Assembly: GCA_034766995.1 (NCBI GenBank)
Contig: CM068317.1
Coordinates: forward strand, 48,942,425-49,006,424
Source of the DNA: Acanthacorydalis orientalis
Taxonomy: Eukaryota > Arthropoda > Insecta > Megaloptera > Corydalidae
DNA length: 64,000 bases
Direction: 5' to 3'
Below the pieces are notes generated by a model, which was given only the letters and a program-made list of their open reading frames with translations, did no database searches and was not told the DNA's origin. Within the stretch, counting starts at the first letter, position 1. The number at the start of each line of letters is the position of its first letter. Both the position numbers and the translations under genes were made by a program. Shown piece by piece: positions 21,479 through 34,475 of this stretch.

Positions 21479-21682
21479 ATTTTATGTCTTATCTATATTA
21501 TTTGCACACCTCTTACAATAAATGTATTATATTGTGAAACATTTAACGAAATACCTCGAAACGAATGAAGATTAATAAAAATCGAGTCAATTTTGTTTAA
21601 TTGTTTTTTTTTATTTCTATTATTAAGTAAAGGTATCTTTGTTAATTGTACAAAAAATTAAAGTTTCCTACAACTTACCATC

Positions 21683-21741
21683 GGCTCGTTGATGTAGAGG
21701 TATGATTCTCGTTTAGGGTTCGAGAGGTCCCGGATGTGCCC
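21683..21741 (+). pseudogene. tRNA-Pro (AGG) pseudogene with T-arm deletion
   Basis: It is 59 bases long, with the D-arm altered (GATGTAGAGG) and the same 13-base T-arm loss as its mirror partner at 14886. A TTTT still follows. No functional T-arm or intact B box remains. Confidence 0.9.
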
Positions 21742-22173
21742 GTTTTATGAATAACAAACGTCGTTAATAAAACAATTGTTAGCCAAATCGAATTAGTTTC
21801 GTTAAATTGTTACTTTCTGTTTTTATTATTAAGCAAAGGTGTCTTTGTTATGTAAAGAAATATCTGCGAGGAATTTGCTTAACTGTTTTTTACAACTTAA
21901 CATCGGCTCATTGATCTAGAGCCTTGATTTTTGTTTTTACGATACCTTCGATATTTTGTTCCTGTTGCTCAAATGCTTATAACGTCAATTAACGAGGATA
22001 TTTTTTTAAAAAAAAAACGGACTTGAATAAATTACAAATGTCGCACGAAAATCAAGTCGTCGTCGTCGTATGTATTCTTTTGTTTCCGATTGTTGAATTG
22101 TTAGTGTATTAATTAATTAATCTAGATACACTTGCTTGCCATTCACAACAGTGTTTGAATATAATCACTCATC

Positions 22174-22245
22174 GGCTCGTTGGTCTAGGGGTATGATTTT
22201 CGCTTTGGGTGCGAGAGGTCCCGGGTTCAAATCCCGGACGAGCCC
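22174..22245 (+). tRNA. tRNA-Pro (anticodon TGG)
   Basis: Intact 72-base gene with loop TTTGGGT and a T-G wobble in the anticodon stem. The immediate 3' flank reads GTTTCATG, so a T4 run comes only about 15 bases later. It lies just outside the right arm of the inverted repeat. Confidence 0.94.
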
Positions 22246-22461
22246 GTTTCATGTGTAATTATTTTGTTTTTATTACTTATGACAGACAATCGAAGCATTA
22301 ATTTGAGAATAATGTCAGATAGGTGGTAAAAATCAATTTGTTTTTGTTCAGCGACTTGATTTCTGTTTCTATTCTTAGCAACAGCATCATTGATTGTTAG
22401 AATAGAAACAAAAGTTTCGTTGAAATTTATTCGATTGCTATTCGCAGCTCGCTCAGATATC

Positions 22462-22533
22462 AGCTCGTTGGTCTATAGGCATGATTTTCGCTTAGATTGC
22501 GGGTGATCCCTGTTTAAATTCCCGGACTAGTCC
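22462..22533 (+). pseudogene. tRNA-Pro-derived pseudogene with anticodon changed to AGA
   Basis: Full length, but with A at position 1, a broken T-stem (CCTGTTTAAATTCCCGG) and acceptor mismatches. The anticodon loop is TTAGATT, so it would read AGA (Ser) on a proline tRNA body. The stem damage argues for a pseudogene, not a recoded tRNA. Confidence 0.8.
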
Positions 22534-22944
22534 ACTTTTGCGTCTGTTTGTATTGTTTTTATTATGATTGCGAAAATATACGAGTTGAAAAGTCCATCGA
22601 CAAGAATTATTTAAGATAATTGTTGTACTTAAATCATAATTGTAGTAAAATCAAATTATCTCAGTTAAAAATATTTTATGTCATCGAATATACTGTCTTA
22701 GATAATTAACATACTTCTTAAGTAACTGTTAGAGAGACGAACAATTGAAATCTTTATGAACAAACATATGACATTTACTACAGATAAAAATTAATCATTA
22801 CAAAGATCAAGCCATCAGTGTTCAATTTATGATGCAGTTTTCTTATTAAATTCGTGTTCTTTGTTTTGTTATATATTTTGTTTATATCAGAGACACCTTC
22901 TAGATTTATTCTCTCGTTTTTGTTTTAAACATTGACTTGTTTGT

Positions 22945-23150
22945 TTAACCCCTTATGGATTGTCGGGATTTTCAAGTACTGTAAACAGAATTTGATAAAA
23001 ATAAACCGTGATTCGTCATTCATCTCACGGGACTTCTACATCCGAAACAGAAAAACTGTTCGAAAATGTTTCAAAATGTTCTGTTTTCAAAGGTTATTCT
23101 TTTTATAATAAAAACAACACTGTTCCAGTCTTTCATTTTGATCGATTCAG
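22945..23150 (+). repeat. Dispersed repeat beginning TTAACCCCTTATG, copy 2
   Basis: Partner of 13920-14110, sharing the TTAACCC start, ATTGTCGGGA and a later ATTCAGTAA-CAA stretch. It sits between tRNA genes, so it may have been carried by the same segmental duplications. Confidence 0.55.
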
Positions 23151-23309
23151 TAAACAAGAGGATAGACATTTGAATCTCGTTCGAAGCTCACAAGATCCCG
23201 AATTAAATTCTGAGACGGACCATTTTGTTTTTGTGTTATTTGCAAGTATAAAAAAAATAAAGTGTATTTGTTCAGTTTTTCTATTGTTCTTCAGACTAGC
23301 ACGTACATC

Positions 23310-23381
23310 GGCTCGTTGGTCTAGAGGTATGATTCTCGCTTCGGGTGCGAGAGGTCCCGGGTTCAATTCCCGGACGAGCCC
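23310..23381 (+). tRNA. tRNA-Pro (anticodon CGG)
   Basis: Intact 72-base gene with loop TTCGGGT, AGAGG D-loop and canonical acceptor, followed by TTAATTTTTTC. It lies about 360 bases after the repeat at 22945 that also occurs at 13920. Confidence 0.96.
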
Positions 23382-23847
23382 TTAATTTTTTCATCCATAC
23401 CTGTGTTAGTGTCGTTTTTTTCATCCGATATCAAACTACTCTTTCCTACTTTTTAAATTCATGTCTTTAATGATTTTTCGAGATTTTTTTTAAAATTTTT
23501 TCCCAGGTAACTTGATTCTCTTTGTAATCAAAACATACAAATAAAAATAATATTTAATATTGTTGTCTTTTTTTTTTGTTTATTTAACTTCTAAGGGAAA
23601 AAACCCACGTTATTTCCCACCCATTTTCTTCTATTGTTTTTATTCATTCTATAAAAATACATTAAAACCAAACATGTATTGACAAAATATTTGAAAATAA
23701 ATGGTGTTGATATGATCAATATTATAGAAATCAAGTTAAAGTATTGTTTTTATTTCCAGTCTTACACAAATTCACCTTTGATTATTATAAAAGGAATCAA
23801 GATATCTCTGTTCAGTGTGCTCAACTGTTAGGAACGGTTAATATGTC

Positions 23848-23919
23848 GGTTCGTTGGTCTAGAGGCATGATTCTCGCTTAGGGTGCGAGAGGTCCCGGGT
23901 TCAATTCCCGGACGAGCCC
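23848..23919 (+). tRNA. tRNA-Pro (anticodon AGG), last of the cluster
   Basis: Intact 72-base gene with loop TTAGGGT. The acceptor GGTTCGT pairs with ACGAGCC through one T-G wobble, so it looks like a hybrid of the two acceptor types in this cluster. Followed by ATTGTTTTG. Confidence 0.94.
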
Positions 23920-24302
23920 ATTGTTTTGTTTTTACTATAGGGTAAGGCTACAATTTTAATTACATTTCTGGTGACGCGGCTGAATCCATTTTCATAAATG
24001 AACCGGTCATTCCATAATAAAAAAAAAGCATTATTATTTAATGAAATCTAGTCACAATATTCTGTAAAAGATTACGAACATCGCATACTATTTTTTCAGT
24101 TATATTAAGTAGTATATGTCTCTGGATCCTTTTGTTTATTCTTGTAATCCGTATTCGTGAGAATCGTTGTTTTTCTTTGTTTTTGCTTACTAGATCGGGT
24201 TAATTTGTTTTAATATAATAGCCTCTTGGCCATTCATTTTTTAGTGATTATGAAATGGATATAAGATGTGTTATATGATATAAAAAAGGATGATATGTTC
24301 TC

Positions 24303-24347
<45 letters not shown>

Positions 24348-24869
24348 AAATATAAAAAAAATGCTATTATTTTTTACTGGCTAAGAATCGATTTCGAAAA
24401 CGTTAAAAATTGAGTTTCAGTACAGTCTAGGGACACTGTGGCCAAATTCACATTTACAAATAAATTATTTTCTCGCTCGACAAACCACAGAAAATGTTGC
24501 GACCACAAGTGTTCAATAATTGATTATGTTTTGATTGTTGCTTATAAGAATTTCGGTGCAAGTGCTTATAATAATAAATTAATATAATGATTTTAAAATA
24601 ACATAATCAGTTATAAATAAATAAAATCAGTTATATTAGATTTATAGATAAAAAAAACTTATAAACAATAAACAGTGATCATAATATAGTTTTGACATTG
24701 TGTCTAAATTCACTCACAGGAATGTATATTCCACTCATTCGCGAATCTCAATCTATTTTCTAATCGAAAATATTCAATAATTGATTTATTGATAATTTTT
24801 AATTGTTGATAATACATATTTCGATGACATTGTCATCATTCGCATCAGAACCGATAGTGTGATTTTTTT

Positions 24870-26060
24870 TCAATCGTGAGTTAGATCTAGTATGACATAA
24901 AAGTAACAAATATCATTTATTTCCATATAACAAATGACAGTACATAAATAACAATCGTTTATTATAAACGACTAGGATTTTATCATTCTGAGAAAGATGG
25001 TTCCGCCCAAAAAAATTCGTATAAGTAAGAATCAAAAATTAACAGTAGTTAATTATTGAACATAATTGATCAGAATAAGTCTAATTTGTGTAATGAGTGA
25101 AAAATTAATTTTCTAAAATGAGAAAAATGAAAATAATTGATCAGAAATGCCAGAAATGTGATTTGTGTGGGAGTGAATTATCTTTGTCCATTTCTCGCCA
25201 GTGAAACAATACGAGTCTTAGATTTTATTTAATTTGAATCAAAGATTCCTTTACTTCTCCAAATATTCTCCAGGTATATGAAAAAAATCTTATCAGCAAT
25301 GTTCAATAATTGATTATTGGTGAATTTCAATTGTTGCTGTTCACATTTCGATTGCATCATTCTCAGAGTGCTATGATATAGAATCAATTAACAATCTATT
25401 ACAATTAAAACAAAAAGTTGTAAGCAGCTTATGAAAAATAGAACAAATGCACATCTCTCGATGTTATTTCAATCGTGAGTTAGATCTAGTATCACATGGT
25501 CGCAACATATCTCATTTATTTGTTTATAACAAATGACAACGTTAAATACAGTCGTTTGTTATGAACGAGTGTGATCGTAGCAATCTGAAAAAAACGGTAT
25601 CCTTAACGAAATTCATATAAGAAACAGTTGACAATAGGCAATTATTGAACATGTTTGATCAGAAAAAAAGTGTAATTTTGTGAAATCGCTGAACAATTAA
25701 AATGTGAGAACGAGATAAATGGAAATAATTGATCAAAACAAATGTGATTTGTGAGAAAATGAAAAATCTGTGTTTTTTCATATTTTGTCAGTGATGTAAT
25801 CTGATTGTTAGATTTTCTATGTCGCTATGTGTATTCACTTGCATCATTCTCAGTGTGCTATGATATAGAAATAATTAATAATCTCTGACAAATAAAACAA
25901 AAGTTTTAAGTAGCTTATGAAAAACAACAAACACACATCTCTCGGACACATTATCTCAATCGTGAGTTACATCTAGTATCACAAGAAAACAACACATGTC
26001 ATTTATTTACTTATAACAAATGACAACGCTAAATAACAAACCGTTCATTATTTCTTATAT
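24870..26060 (+). repeat. Three successive copies of the same dispersed repeat
   Basis: Copies run at about 24870-25200 (5' part missing), 25300-25830 (longest) and 25830-26060 (3' part missing). Shared landmarks are CAATCGTGAGTTAGATCTAG and CATTCTCAGAGTGCTATGAT. The units are in direct orientation. No open frame or recognisable element end was seen, so the class is unknown. Confidence 0.8.
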
Positions 26061-27035
26061 GTGCATTCGTAATCATTTTTGATTATATTCTTCATGCGTC
26101 TCGAGACGATGCTATTCAGCGCGTTAAGGTACAGAAGAAATATTTGTAATCTTTAAAGAATGATTCTTGACAGTGCAGTTACAGTCAGATTCAAAAACGC
26201 AGACATACCGCAGATATTTTTGATTTTTGTTGTAAAAAAACCTCTGAAACCGTCGAATAAACAAATGTTGATCGAAGAAAAAGATGACGTCGATTGAACA
26301 GTGTGATTTTGTTATGAGAGAAGTGACAACTCCATGTCTGTTTTCACGAGGGAGAGAGAAACATTGCAGTCGATCGGAGACGAGACAGTGTCATGTTCGT
26401 TTCGGCGCGCTCGACGACGGGCCTTAATTAGAATACGACGGTGTGCTCTTCACACTTCGCACTCATTAAGTTGAACTGCATTTAAAATATGAAACGTTCG
26501 CTGCGCACATTCAAGAGATAAAATGAATATTGTCGACAGTTTGCGATTTTAATAAGATCTGTGTTTCTGTGTCAGTCGGTAATACATGCATACATACATA
26601 CATACATACATCTATATATATATATATATATATATTCGAATTCATGTTATTATTTTTATATTAAATCGAGATAATAAAATTAATAACTATAATTTAATTT
26701 ATCTGACGAATATTATTGATCTGTTTCGATGATAGGAGACGAGCTTGTTTTCACATCCGAAATGAATGTCGAACAGGTCGTTTCGTTTAAATAGGATGAA
26801 TGTTTTGTTTTTCGTTTTTTTTGTAAATATGTCTGTGTTGAAAAAATTGTGTCACAAGCGGAGAACGAGGCGAAATGAATGCAATTCGAATCGAGCGCCG
26901 TTCGTTTCAGACATCGACGGTATCTGGACTAAAACGCGCGGCAACGGACAATCCAGTCGGCTGCTCGAAAAGTTGAACCATTGTTGTGTGTGGCGCGCGA
27001 TTTAAGTTCGTCCTGTCTTCAATATATATATATAT

Positions 27036-27096
<61 letters not shown>

Positions 27097-27492
27097 ATAA
27101 AAGAGATAGAAGAAGAGAATAGATATGAGATCGAACAAGAATGTTAGTTTCATTAACAATAACGTCTCTGGAATAAGCAGAACATTTTGCTAGAAGAAAA
27201 ATCAATCAGAAGAATATAAAAGAGACAGTACGAACGGACAACAGACGTAATTGATTGAGATCTAAAAAATATAAAAATGGTTAGATACTGGTTAATGTTT
27301 GGAGGATAAAAAAGGAAATGTTCATTTTTTCGCACATATTAATCGATTAGAATATATTAATTATTAATCATATCTAAAAATAATAATTAAAAATAATATT
27401 CTTATAATAAATCAATTAGAAACCGAAATGCTCTTATGAATTATACAAATATCTAGATATCTGTGATAAAAACGTTCATTTATCATAATAAG

Positions 27493-27539
<47 letters not shown>

Positions 27540-27544
27540 CATAC

Positions 27545-27970
27545 ATACAATAGATTAATATCGCACAGTTTCCACGGAAACGACCTGTTTGTTTGTTTTA
27601 TTTAAAACAACGAATCGTTACTTTCATTTTAATGTTATTTAAATGTTTTATTTTTTCATAAATACTGCTAAAATATTTATTTCCATATAAACATGAATAA
27701 TAAATATGTCCATAAATATATAATTTCGTCTACAGTTTTATAAAAAAAATATATATAATTACAATAACAGAGAATATAAAGACAATAGATTAATATCGTA
27801 CAGTATTCAGAAACGGCCTGTTCGTTTGTTTGTTTTATTTAAAACAACGAATCGTTACATTGATTCGAATGTTTTTTTTTATAAAATATTTTACGTTTTG
27901 ATAAATGCGCTGGTAAGGGATTCATTTGTTTGTAGATGTAAAAAAATAATAATGTCTATTAATAAATAAA

Positions 27971-28025
<55 letters not shown>

Positions 28026-28440
28026 TTACAATATTTTTATAATAAGGAGTATATAATTCGAATAACAAGTAATATAAACAATAAATTAATATCCTGCAGT
28101 ATTTATAGAAACGGCCTGCTTGTTTGTTTGTTTTATTCAAAATAACGAATCGTTACATTGATTTGAATGTTTTTTTTTATAAAATATTTTATGTTTTGAT
28201 AAATGCTGGTAAGGGATTCATTTGTTTGTAAATGTAAAAAATAAAAATGTCTATTAATATATATATGTATATATATATACATAATTTTACAATATTTTTA
28301 TAATAAGGAGTATATAATTCGAATAACAAGTAATATAAACAATAAATTAATATCGAGCAGCATTTATAGAAACGGCCTGCTTGTTTATTTGTTTTATTCA
28401 AAGCAATGAATCGTTATATCGATTTGAATATTTTTTTTAA
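27545..28440. repeat. Tandem array, 235-295-bp units, 4 copies
   Basis: The units start AATAGATTAATATCG at 27549, 27784, 28079 and 28340, followed by an ACGGCCTGYTTGTTTGTTTT block and AACAACGAATCGTTAC. Unit length varies with an internal (AT)n tract. Minus-strand frames beginning MNKTNKQAGRFYK are only translations of this array. Confidence 0.85.
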
Positions 28441-29679
28441 TATTTTGTTTTAACGAATGTGGGTAAAATATTAATTCCTATACAAGTATGTGGAAAAAAA
28501 ATTTTATATTTTTTATGAGAATTTCTGATATTTTGATTTCATAAATAATTCAATCCGAAACTTGTATCATTAATTGCTTCTGTCTGGTTCAGTAAATCAG
28601 TTTGATTTTTGATGTAAACACATGAATATTTAAAGTGCTTCGAGGCGTGCACACGTGTGTACATGAACTATTATTTTTTTTTATTGTAGAATAAACGAAA
28701 CTGAACTCACCGTTCCCTCTCGCAGTCCCTATAAGAAAAACGCACATGTGTATGTATAAAATCGAACATTTCAAATATGACATCTCTTCATAATTCCTGT
28801 CAACATTGTTGGTCACACTCCGAATATACCGAACTGTCCGCACACGGTACAGAGAAATGATAAATGCGTGTACACCAAAAATAATAGATTTAAACAAAAA
28901 AACTCCGATCGATTCAGAAGACGAAACCGGCGTCGCCCGCACGTACGCACATCACCGGCCGATTATACTCGATTGTTATTATGTTTCCATCACTTTCGTC
29001 GACCGGAAAAAAAACTCGAACAATAAAATCTAATTGTCGACGCGAAACCGCATACCATTATTTTTCAAACGTTCCGCCACCGTCGCCGTGTCTCCGACGA
29101 AATGTCAAACAGTCGAGCGGCCCGCGGATCATCTACCGGTGTCTCCGCTACTCTTACTCCAGAAACAGTTCATGGAACAGTACGGACGGGTCGCGGTCGC
29201 GCTCTGTCCGACGCGCGCGTCGTCGCGACCGGTTGACGGAGAGAGGTGCATGCACGCGTGTGAGAGAATGTTCGCGTCGGTCCTTCGACTAATCGAACGT
29301 GCCTTGACATTCGTTTACAGGTGACAGTCGGACGTTCGTCCGGGGTGGACGCTTTTATTTCTCCGAATCGACAGGACCGTTAAGCCATCAATGGTTATCC
29401 CAATTGAAAAAATAGCCAGTAGGCTGAACAGTCTCATTGGGACAGACTGAAAGGTGCCAATTTAATTTCCGGGTCGGTACTCCAGCTCTTAAGAACTTTC
29501 AATCATACTTTTTAACACTAGAACTACCGACAGTTAAGACGAAGCTATTTCTATCGAAACCAGTCAACATGACTGATCTTTAAAAAATCCGTAATGATGG
29601 AATATTTTTATATTTATTGACTTATTAGTTTCTTACAAAAGGAATTCCATGTTATGTAGTACATTTTTAGTGTTACATA

Positions 29680-30160
29680 TTAACCCATTTGAGACCATGT
29701 TCCCTGAGTGAGGATTGGCCCATTTTACACATCGATAAAAATAATAATTAGTATAATAAAGAATATATGCGTTGGTTAAAAAAAATAAATTTTCATTTCA
29801 AAGTTAAGTTATTCTTATTGTATAAAGTGAATTATCAGGTTTAAAAAGTTATATTTTGTCACATTTCTTACAAACGTAGCTTTTCTTTTGAGTGTATTTT
29901 CCGCGTATATATGTTTTACAGATATTACTATTTTTTTTCTTTTTTTCCAGGGTAAGTGTTTGCACATTGAAGAATTGTTTCCAGTTGAACAACAGTTCAT
30001 TTTTCATCTTGGGCACGCTTTTTCCTCGATATTTTACTACAGGTATGCGCGTTTTCATTTTAAATAAGACATGTGGTATAAGTGCATCGAAGTTCGAACC
30101 CATAGTATTTAGTTTCTATCCTGCAGGTGTCCTTCAAATGAATCTAATTCGATTTTAAAA
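29680..30160 (-). mobile_element. Decayed piggyBac-like transposon, 3' end
   Basis: On the minus strand, a frame-broken segment at 29815-29960 resembles the piggyBac C-terminal cysteine-rich domain (a C-x-x-Y near GKYTQKKSYVCKKCDK, then FKPDNSLYT). About 130 bases beyond is TTAACCCATTTGAGACCATG, a plausible TTAA target plus terminal repeat. There are stops and lost Cys residues, and no 5' half was recognised upstream. An alternative end is the TTAACACTAGAACTACC at 29515. Confidence 0.5.
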
Positions 30161-32042
30161 TCAATTTTATACAAAAGTTCTTACTAACTCAATAAACTAC
30201 TTGATCAATAAATGAATGAATAAATAAATCTCTCATATTTAATAACAATTGCAGTGAATGAAACGAAAACAAAATTTTGTTTATATTTAACAAAAGATAA
30301 TAATACAGTCAACTTGATCGATTGTCCAAAACCGTTGTGATGGAACAATATATTTATTTTAATATTTGCGGTTATTTAAGATTTAACTCGATTTCAGTAA
30401 AAAAAAAACTGTAAGATCTTGAAATTATTCGACTTTTCATTGTGTATCGTTCAAGATATGCTTGATTCTAAGTTTTATGCTGTCAATAGGGAGTAAAAAA
30501 TTTGACTCCGGGTATTCTATCAGAAAGAAAATTATATAATGGTATTTTGATCGTGAAACAATCATCCCTAGAGTGCTACGGTACAGAAAAATCACACGTA
30601 TCGAAAAACGACTGCCGTAAACGAAACGAAAACAAAATTCTATTTACGTTTAAGAGAAAAGCGAACCGACTCGATCGGTTCTCCGAAACGGTTGTAGAAC
30701 AACGCGCGTTTTTTTATGTTTTCGTCTTGTTTATCTGTTTCCTCGTTACGAATGTCAATATACTGGATGACAGATGTGCCGCGCCGTACTCTAACATATG
30801 GCGTTCGGAGAGCCGCCGTCCGCCGCATGAATATTCATGAGAAATTGAATAACACTGTCAAGGTACGCGTTACATATCTAAGGTGTGCACGCTTTTAACA
30901 GTACTCGACAGCTAACTGTTCATCGTTGCGTCAGAGTACCATGCACTGGTCGCCGTGGGCACCGACCGCGGTTCGAACATCTCTACATCCACTCGACATA
31001 GAGCCGCTTATCGGATGTTCGGCTAATACAGCGCACACTATTCATCTTAATTCGTATCTCTGTTCGTTTTCGTTTGTGTACGATGTCGGAGCGTGGACAG
31101 GAAAATGGGTAGGTGGAAAACGGTCGAACCGCGGATCGCAACAACGTCAAAACAAAACCGTACGACGCATCGTCGTTAACCTACTGTTTCATCATTATTA
31201 TTGTTATCGTTACGATTTTTTACCGTCTGTTTTGTGATCGATTTCGCGCCGTGCGCTCCTTTCGAAGCTCCAATTACTGTAGAACTCGTGCATACAAAAA
31301 GTCCCCGACACGTTTTGTTTACTGTCGGAAAACTGGATGCGACTAGACGCGCACAAATCGCACGAATTCGAATAGAGAGAGAGAGAGAGAACATCGATAC
31401 GTGTGTGTGTGTTCACACGTGCGAGACGAGATTTCCTTTTCGATTTATTGATATAAATTTTTTTGTAGTATTATTGACATTCATGAACTGTCGGCGATTT
31501 CGTTTATCGTTTTGTTTGTTCAATCGATTTAGAAATCGGACTGGAGAGATACAGATGTACAATTTTTTCACTTGTTGTTTACACGATAAACTGTTTCGAT
31601 AGTCGGTTATTCCTTTTTGTTAGTGAAATTGTTATTTCAGCGCTTTCTGGATTCGTAACGCCAGCCTGATCATTGTTTATTAGGTATGGAGATTGTAATA
31701 AATGTGTCTGTGTTTGTTTTCGATTATACGATTGAATTTGAACGATTTATAATAATTATATAAACGATTCAATTGTTATAGAAAGAAATACAGTTTGTAC
31801 ACATTTGTTTCTTGGACAGTTTTATAGGAGATTAGTTTTTATTGTCGAGCAAATCGTAAAAAAATGTGTCGAAAAATAGAAAAAAAATCGAGAAAAAGAA
31901 AAATCTATTAACGCAAATGAAAGAAAAAAAATGTGAAAAACTGGGACTCAGATTCAGAAAAATGTATCTCTTTCGAAAAGTAGAAAAATTATCAGTGATA
32001 TATATTGACTAAAAATATTATTTTAAAATGTATTATAAAAAA

Positions 32043-32043
<1 letters not shown>

Positions 32044-32107
<64 letters not shown>
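32044..32107. repeat. (AT)n then (AG)n microsatellite
   Basis: About 64 bases of AT then a short AG run, directly next to the hairpin at 32124. A second AT run (32203-32235) follows the hairpin. Confidence 0.98.
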
Positions 32108-32110
<3 letters not shown>

Positions 32111-32123
32111 AGAGAGAGAGAGA

Positions 32124-32198
32124 GATTCAATTTAGGCTTCCACATGAAAGTATATTTGGGATTTTTTAAATATTTCCATGTGGAAGTCTAAACTGAAT

Positions 32199-32199
<1 letters not shown>
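32124..32199. mobile_element. 76-bp hairpin inside an (AT)n tract, MITE-like
   Basis: Arms 32124-32146 and 32177-32199 pair (GATTCAATTTAGGCTTCCAC with its near reverse complement, 2-3 mismatches). Long (AT)n runs sit on both sides, so a TA-targeting element may have inserted into the microsatellite. The family is not recognised. Confidence 0.5.
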
Positions 32200-32238
<39 letters not shown>

Positions 32239-32866
32239 CGATATTTTATTTATCCTATCTGAAAAATCTATGATCAAACTCAGTAAATTCACTCACGTAT
32301 AGGAAAAAAATCACTTAAAACAACCGTTAAAGAGACCGATAAGTTTATTCGAATTTATTAAAAAATCCAGTCATCTAGACAGACGTGAGTTTTGTTTCTA
32401 CTGCTACTCGTGAAAAAAAAACATCTTCTAATCGCATCGTACATCAAAATACGTACGTTAGACGGAATTTGTTTACACGGCGTACTAGATATCTTTACGG
32501 TAAACACAAACGCGTCCGTACAGACAATTAACTGTTTAATTATCGAAAATGGAGTCGCCGTAATTGAAATTCTGACGCGAACGCTAAATCATTCGAGTAT
32601 TAGACGGCCGTTATTTATGAACACGCGGTCATCGTGCTATCGATGCCGGAAAAAAGGCGGCAGAAGTACCGCTAATTCAAACCGATTATGATGTTTTTTT
32701 TTCTGTGTCTGAAGAGTTCGAAACCTGTGTAGTGCTTCGGTCGTGTTGTAGGTGTGAACCGTGAAAGACATTCGAGATTTATCTGACACGGGAACTTGAA
32801 ATCTTAGTTCAGACTGTTTCTTTGATGTTTTATTACAGTTCTAGTGCCCTTTTTGATTCCCCTGTT

Positions 32867-32868
<2 letters not shown>

Positions 32869-32945
<77 letters not shown>

Positions 32946-32949
32946 TTCA

Positions 32950-33002
<53 letters not shown>
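32869..33002. repeat. Two adjacent (AT)n tracts split by 10 bp
   Basis: About 74 and 50 bases of AT are separated by CACTTCAGAC. No other structure is seen. Confidence 0.98.
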
Positions 33003-33004
<2 letters not shown>

Positions 33005-33891
33005 ATCTTATACATTCTAAATGGAAATAGAAAAAACGCTTACTCGATCCTTCTATTCGGAAAAACAATACACGAATATGTTTAAATAAATTACTTAATG
33101 ATGGTGCTGATCACTGCTAAAATACAGTAGGCAATACACAACAGATGGCTCCACTAATCAGTACAGCATTATATTGGAATTCAACTATTTTTCATGATTG
33201 GTTTTTAATACAATAATACATTTAATAATAGTTTAACAATAAAGTTTTATATTGAGCGCTCTTATTATATCATCAATGAAAATATTTTTGGACTATAAAT
33301 CGCTGAACAATTTTAATTAAATACACGAACTGATTTTCAATAATTGATTGTCAATCGTTTTCGATTGTTGTTTATGCGTATTTAGATCACAATGGTGTCG
33401 TTATAAGAGTGTTATGTTAGAAGAACATCTAGAAAAACTATTTCATGACACATTTTGCTAATTTCTTCCAATATATTGGAAGCTGAATTTTGGTCAGATA
33501 ACTTTTCAGTATTTCTTCATGCTGCAGTGAAATTGATTTTGTTATAAAAATACAATTTTAAAACATTGATTTACTATACACATTCAGACATATATATATA
33601 TATATATATATATAATTATTAATTCAGTACCGTGCACGACCGGAGTTTCTAGTTCATTGCTTTTCACATTTTTAACACATTAAAAATCCAAAAAACGTTC
33701 ATAATACAAAGTAAAGAAACATGAGTCGTGGATTCCGTGCTCACGACTCAGAAACAAATCTGCTACTCTTCCAAAGAAGCAGTATAGTAGTTTAATTCAC
33801 GTAGAATATCTTTTAAATATTTGATACTTTACTGTTAAATAATTTTTTCTTCCAAATTCCTTCCATATCTTAGAACATAGTACCCACAAAT

Positions 33892-34475
33892 TTGTAGAAA
33901 AAAATCGCGAGTCCACTCAAACGACAAGTGTTCAGATAAAGGCATTTATCTAACGATAGAGTGCCTGAACTTTGTAAAAAAAAAATCGTGAGTCCGCACA
34001 GTGGACTTTACGTCGAGATGTGGACCTGTATCTTATAAAAGAATGTCTGGATTTTGCAGAAAAAAATCTTGAGCCTACCCAAAGAACTGTTCGTTGAGGT
34101 ATGAACCTATATTTTACAATAGAGTTTCAGAGCTTTGCGTAAAAAAATCATGAGCCTACATAAATGACTATGTGGACAGATATAGGGCTTTATCTAACGA
34201 TACAGTGTCTGCACTTTGCAAAAAAAAAATCACGAGCACAGAAAAACGACTATTTGGCCAAATATATGGTTTTATCTAGCGTTACAGCGTCCGATCTTTA
34301 CAGAAAAAATCGTGGATCCACACAAACGACTATGTGTCCATATATAAGCCTACATCTAACGATAGATGATCTGAATTTTGCACAAAAAATTCCCGAGTCG
34401 ACACAAACGACTGCGTGTCCAGATATAGACTTATATCTTAAAACAGAGTACCTGAAATTCGCTAAAAATCCTTCA
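33892..34475. repeat. Tandem array, ~81-bp period, about 8 copies
   Basis: Each unit has an A-run preceded by CTTTGCA and followed by TCGTGAGTCC-like bases, ACAAACGACTA and ATCTAACGATA. Starts fall at ~33892, 33971, 34053, 34133, 34213, 34295, 34377 and 34457. Because 81 is a multiple of 3, the plus-strand frame from 34164 stays open for 112 codons as a 27-residue repeat. Confidence 0.85.

Larger units (their letters stand above)
20740..21950. repeat. Inverted repeat, right arm (~1.2 kb)
   Basis: Mirror copy of 14680-15870, with tRNAs at 21078 and 21407, the pseudogene at 21683 and a tRNA 5' relic (CATCGGCTCATTGATCTAGA) at 21901. It lies upstream of the known exons of gene 1, about 4.9 kb from the left arm. 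Confidence 0.9.
23920..29679. other. Repeat-rich gene-free stretch
   Basis: The main contents are the dispersed repeats at 24870-26060, the array at 27545-28440 and (AT)n tracts at 24307, 27021, 27496 and 27970. Two GC-richer patches (26330-27000 and 28900-29350) have CpG-rich sequence and short overlapping frames with no family match; they could be promoter or UTR sequence, perhaps including the unfound first exon of gene 1. Confidence 0.5.

Noticed and set aside
28981..29324. Overlapping Arg/Ser-rich plus-strand frames at 29.0-29.3 kb
   Set aside because: The open frames reflect high local GC; no domain, signal peptide or splice structure was recognised.
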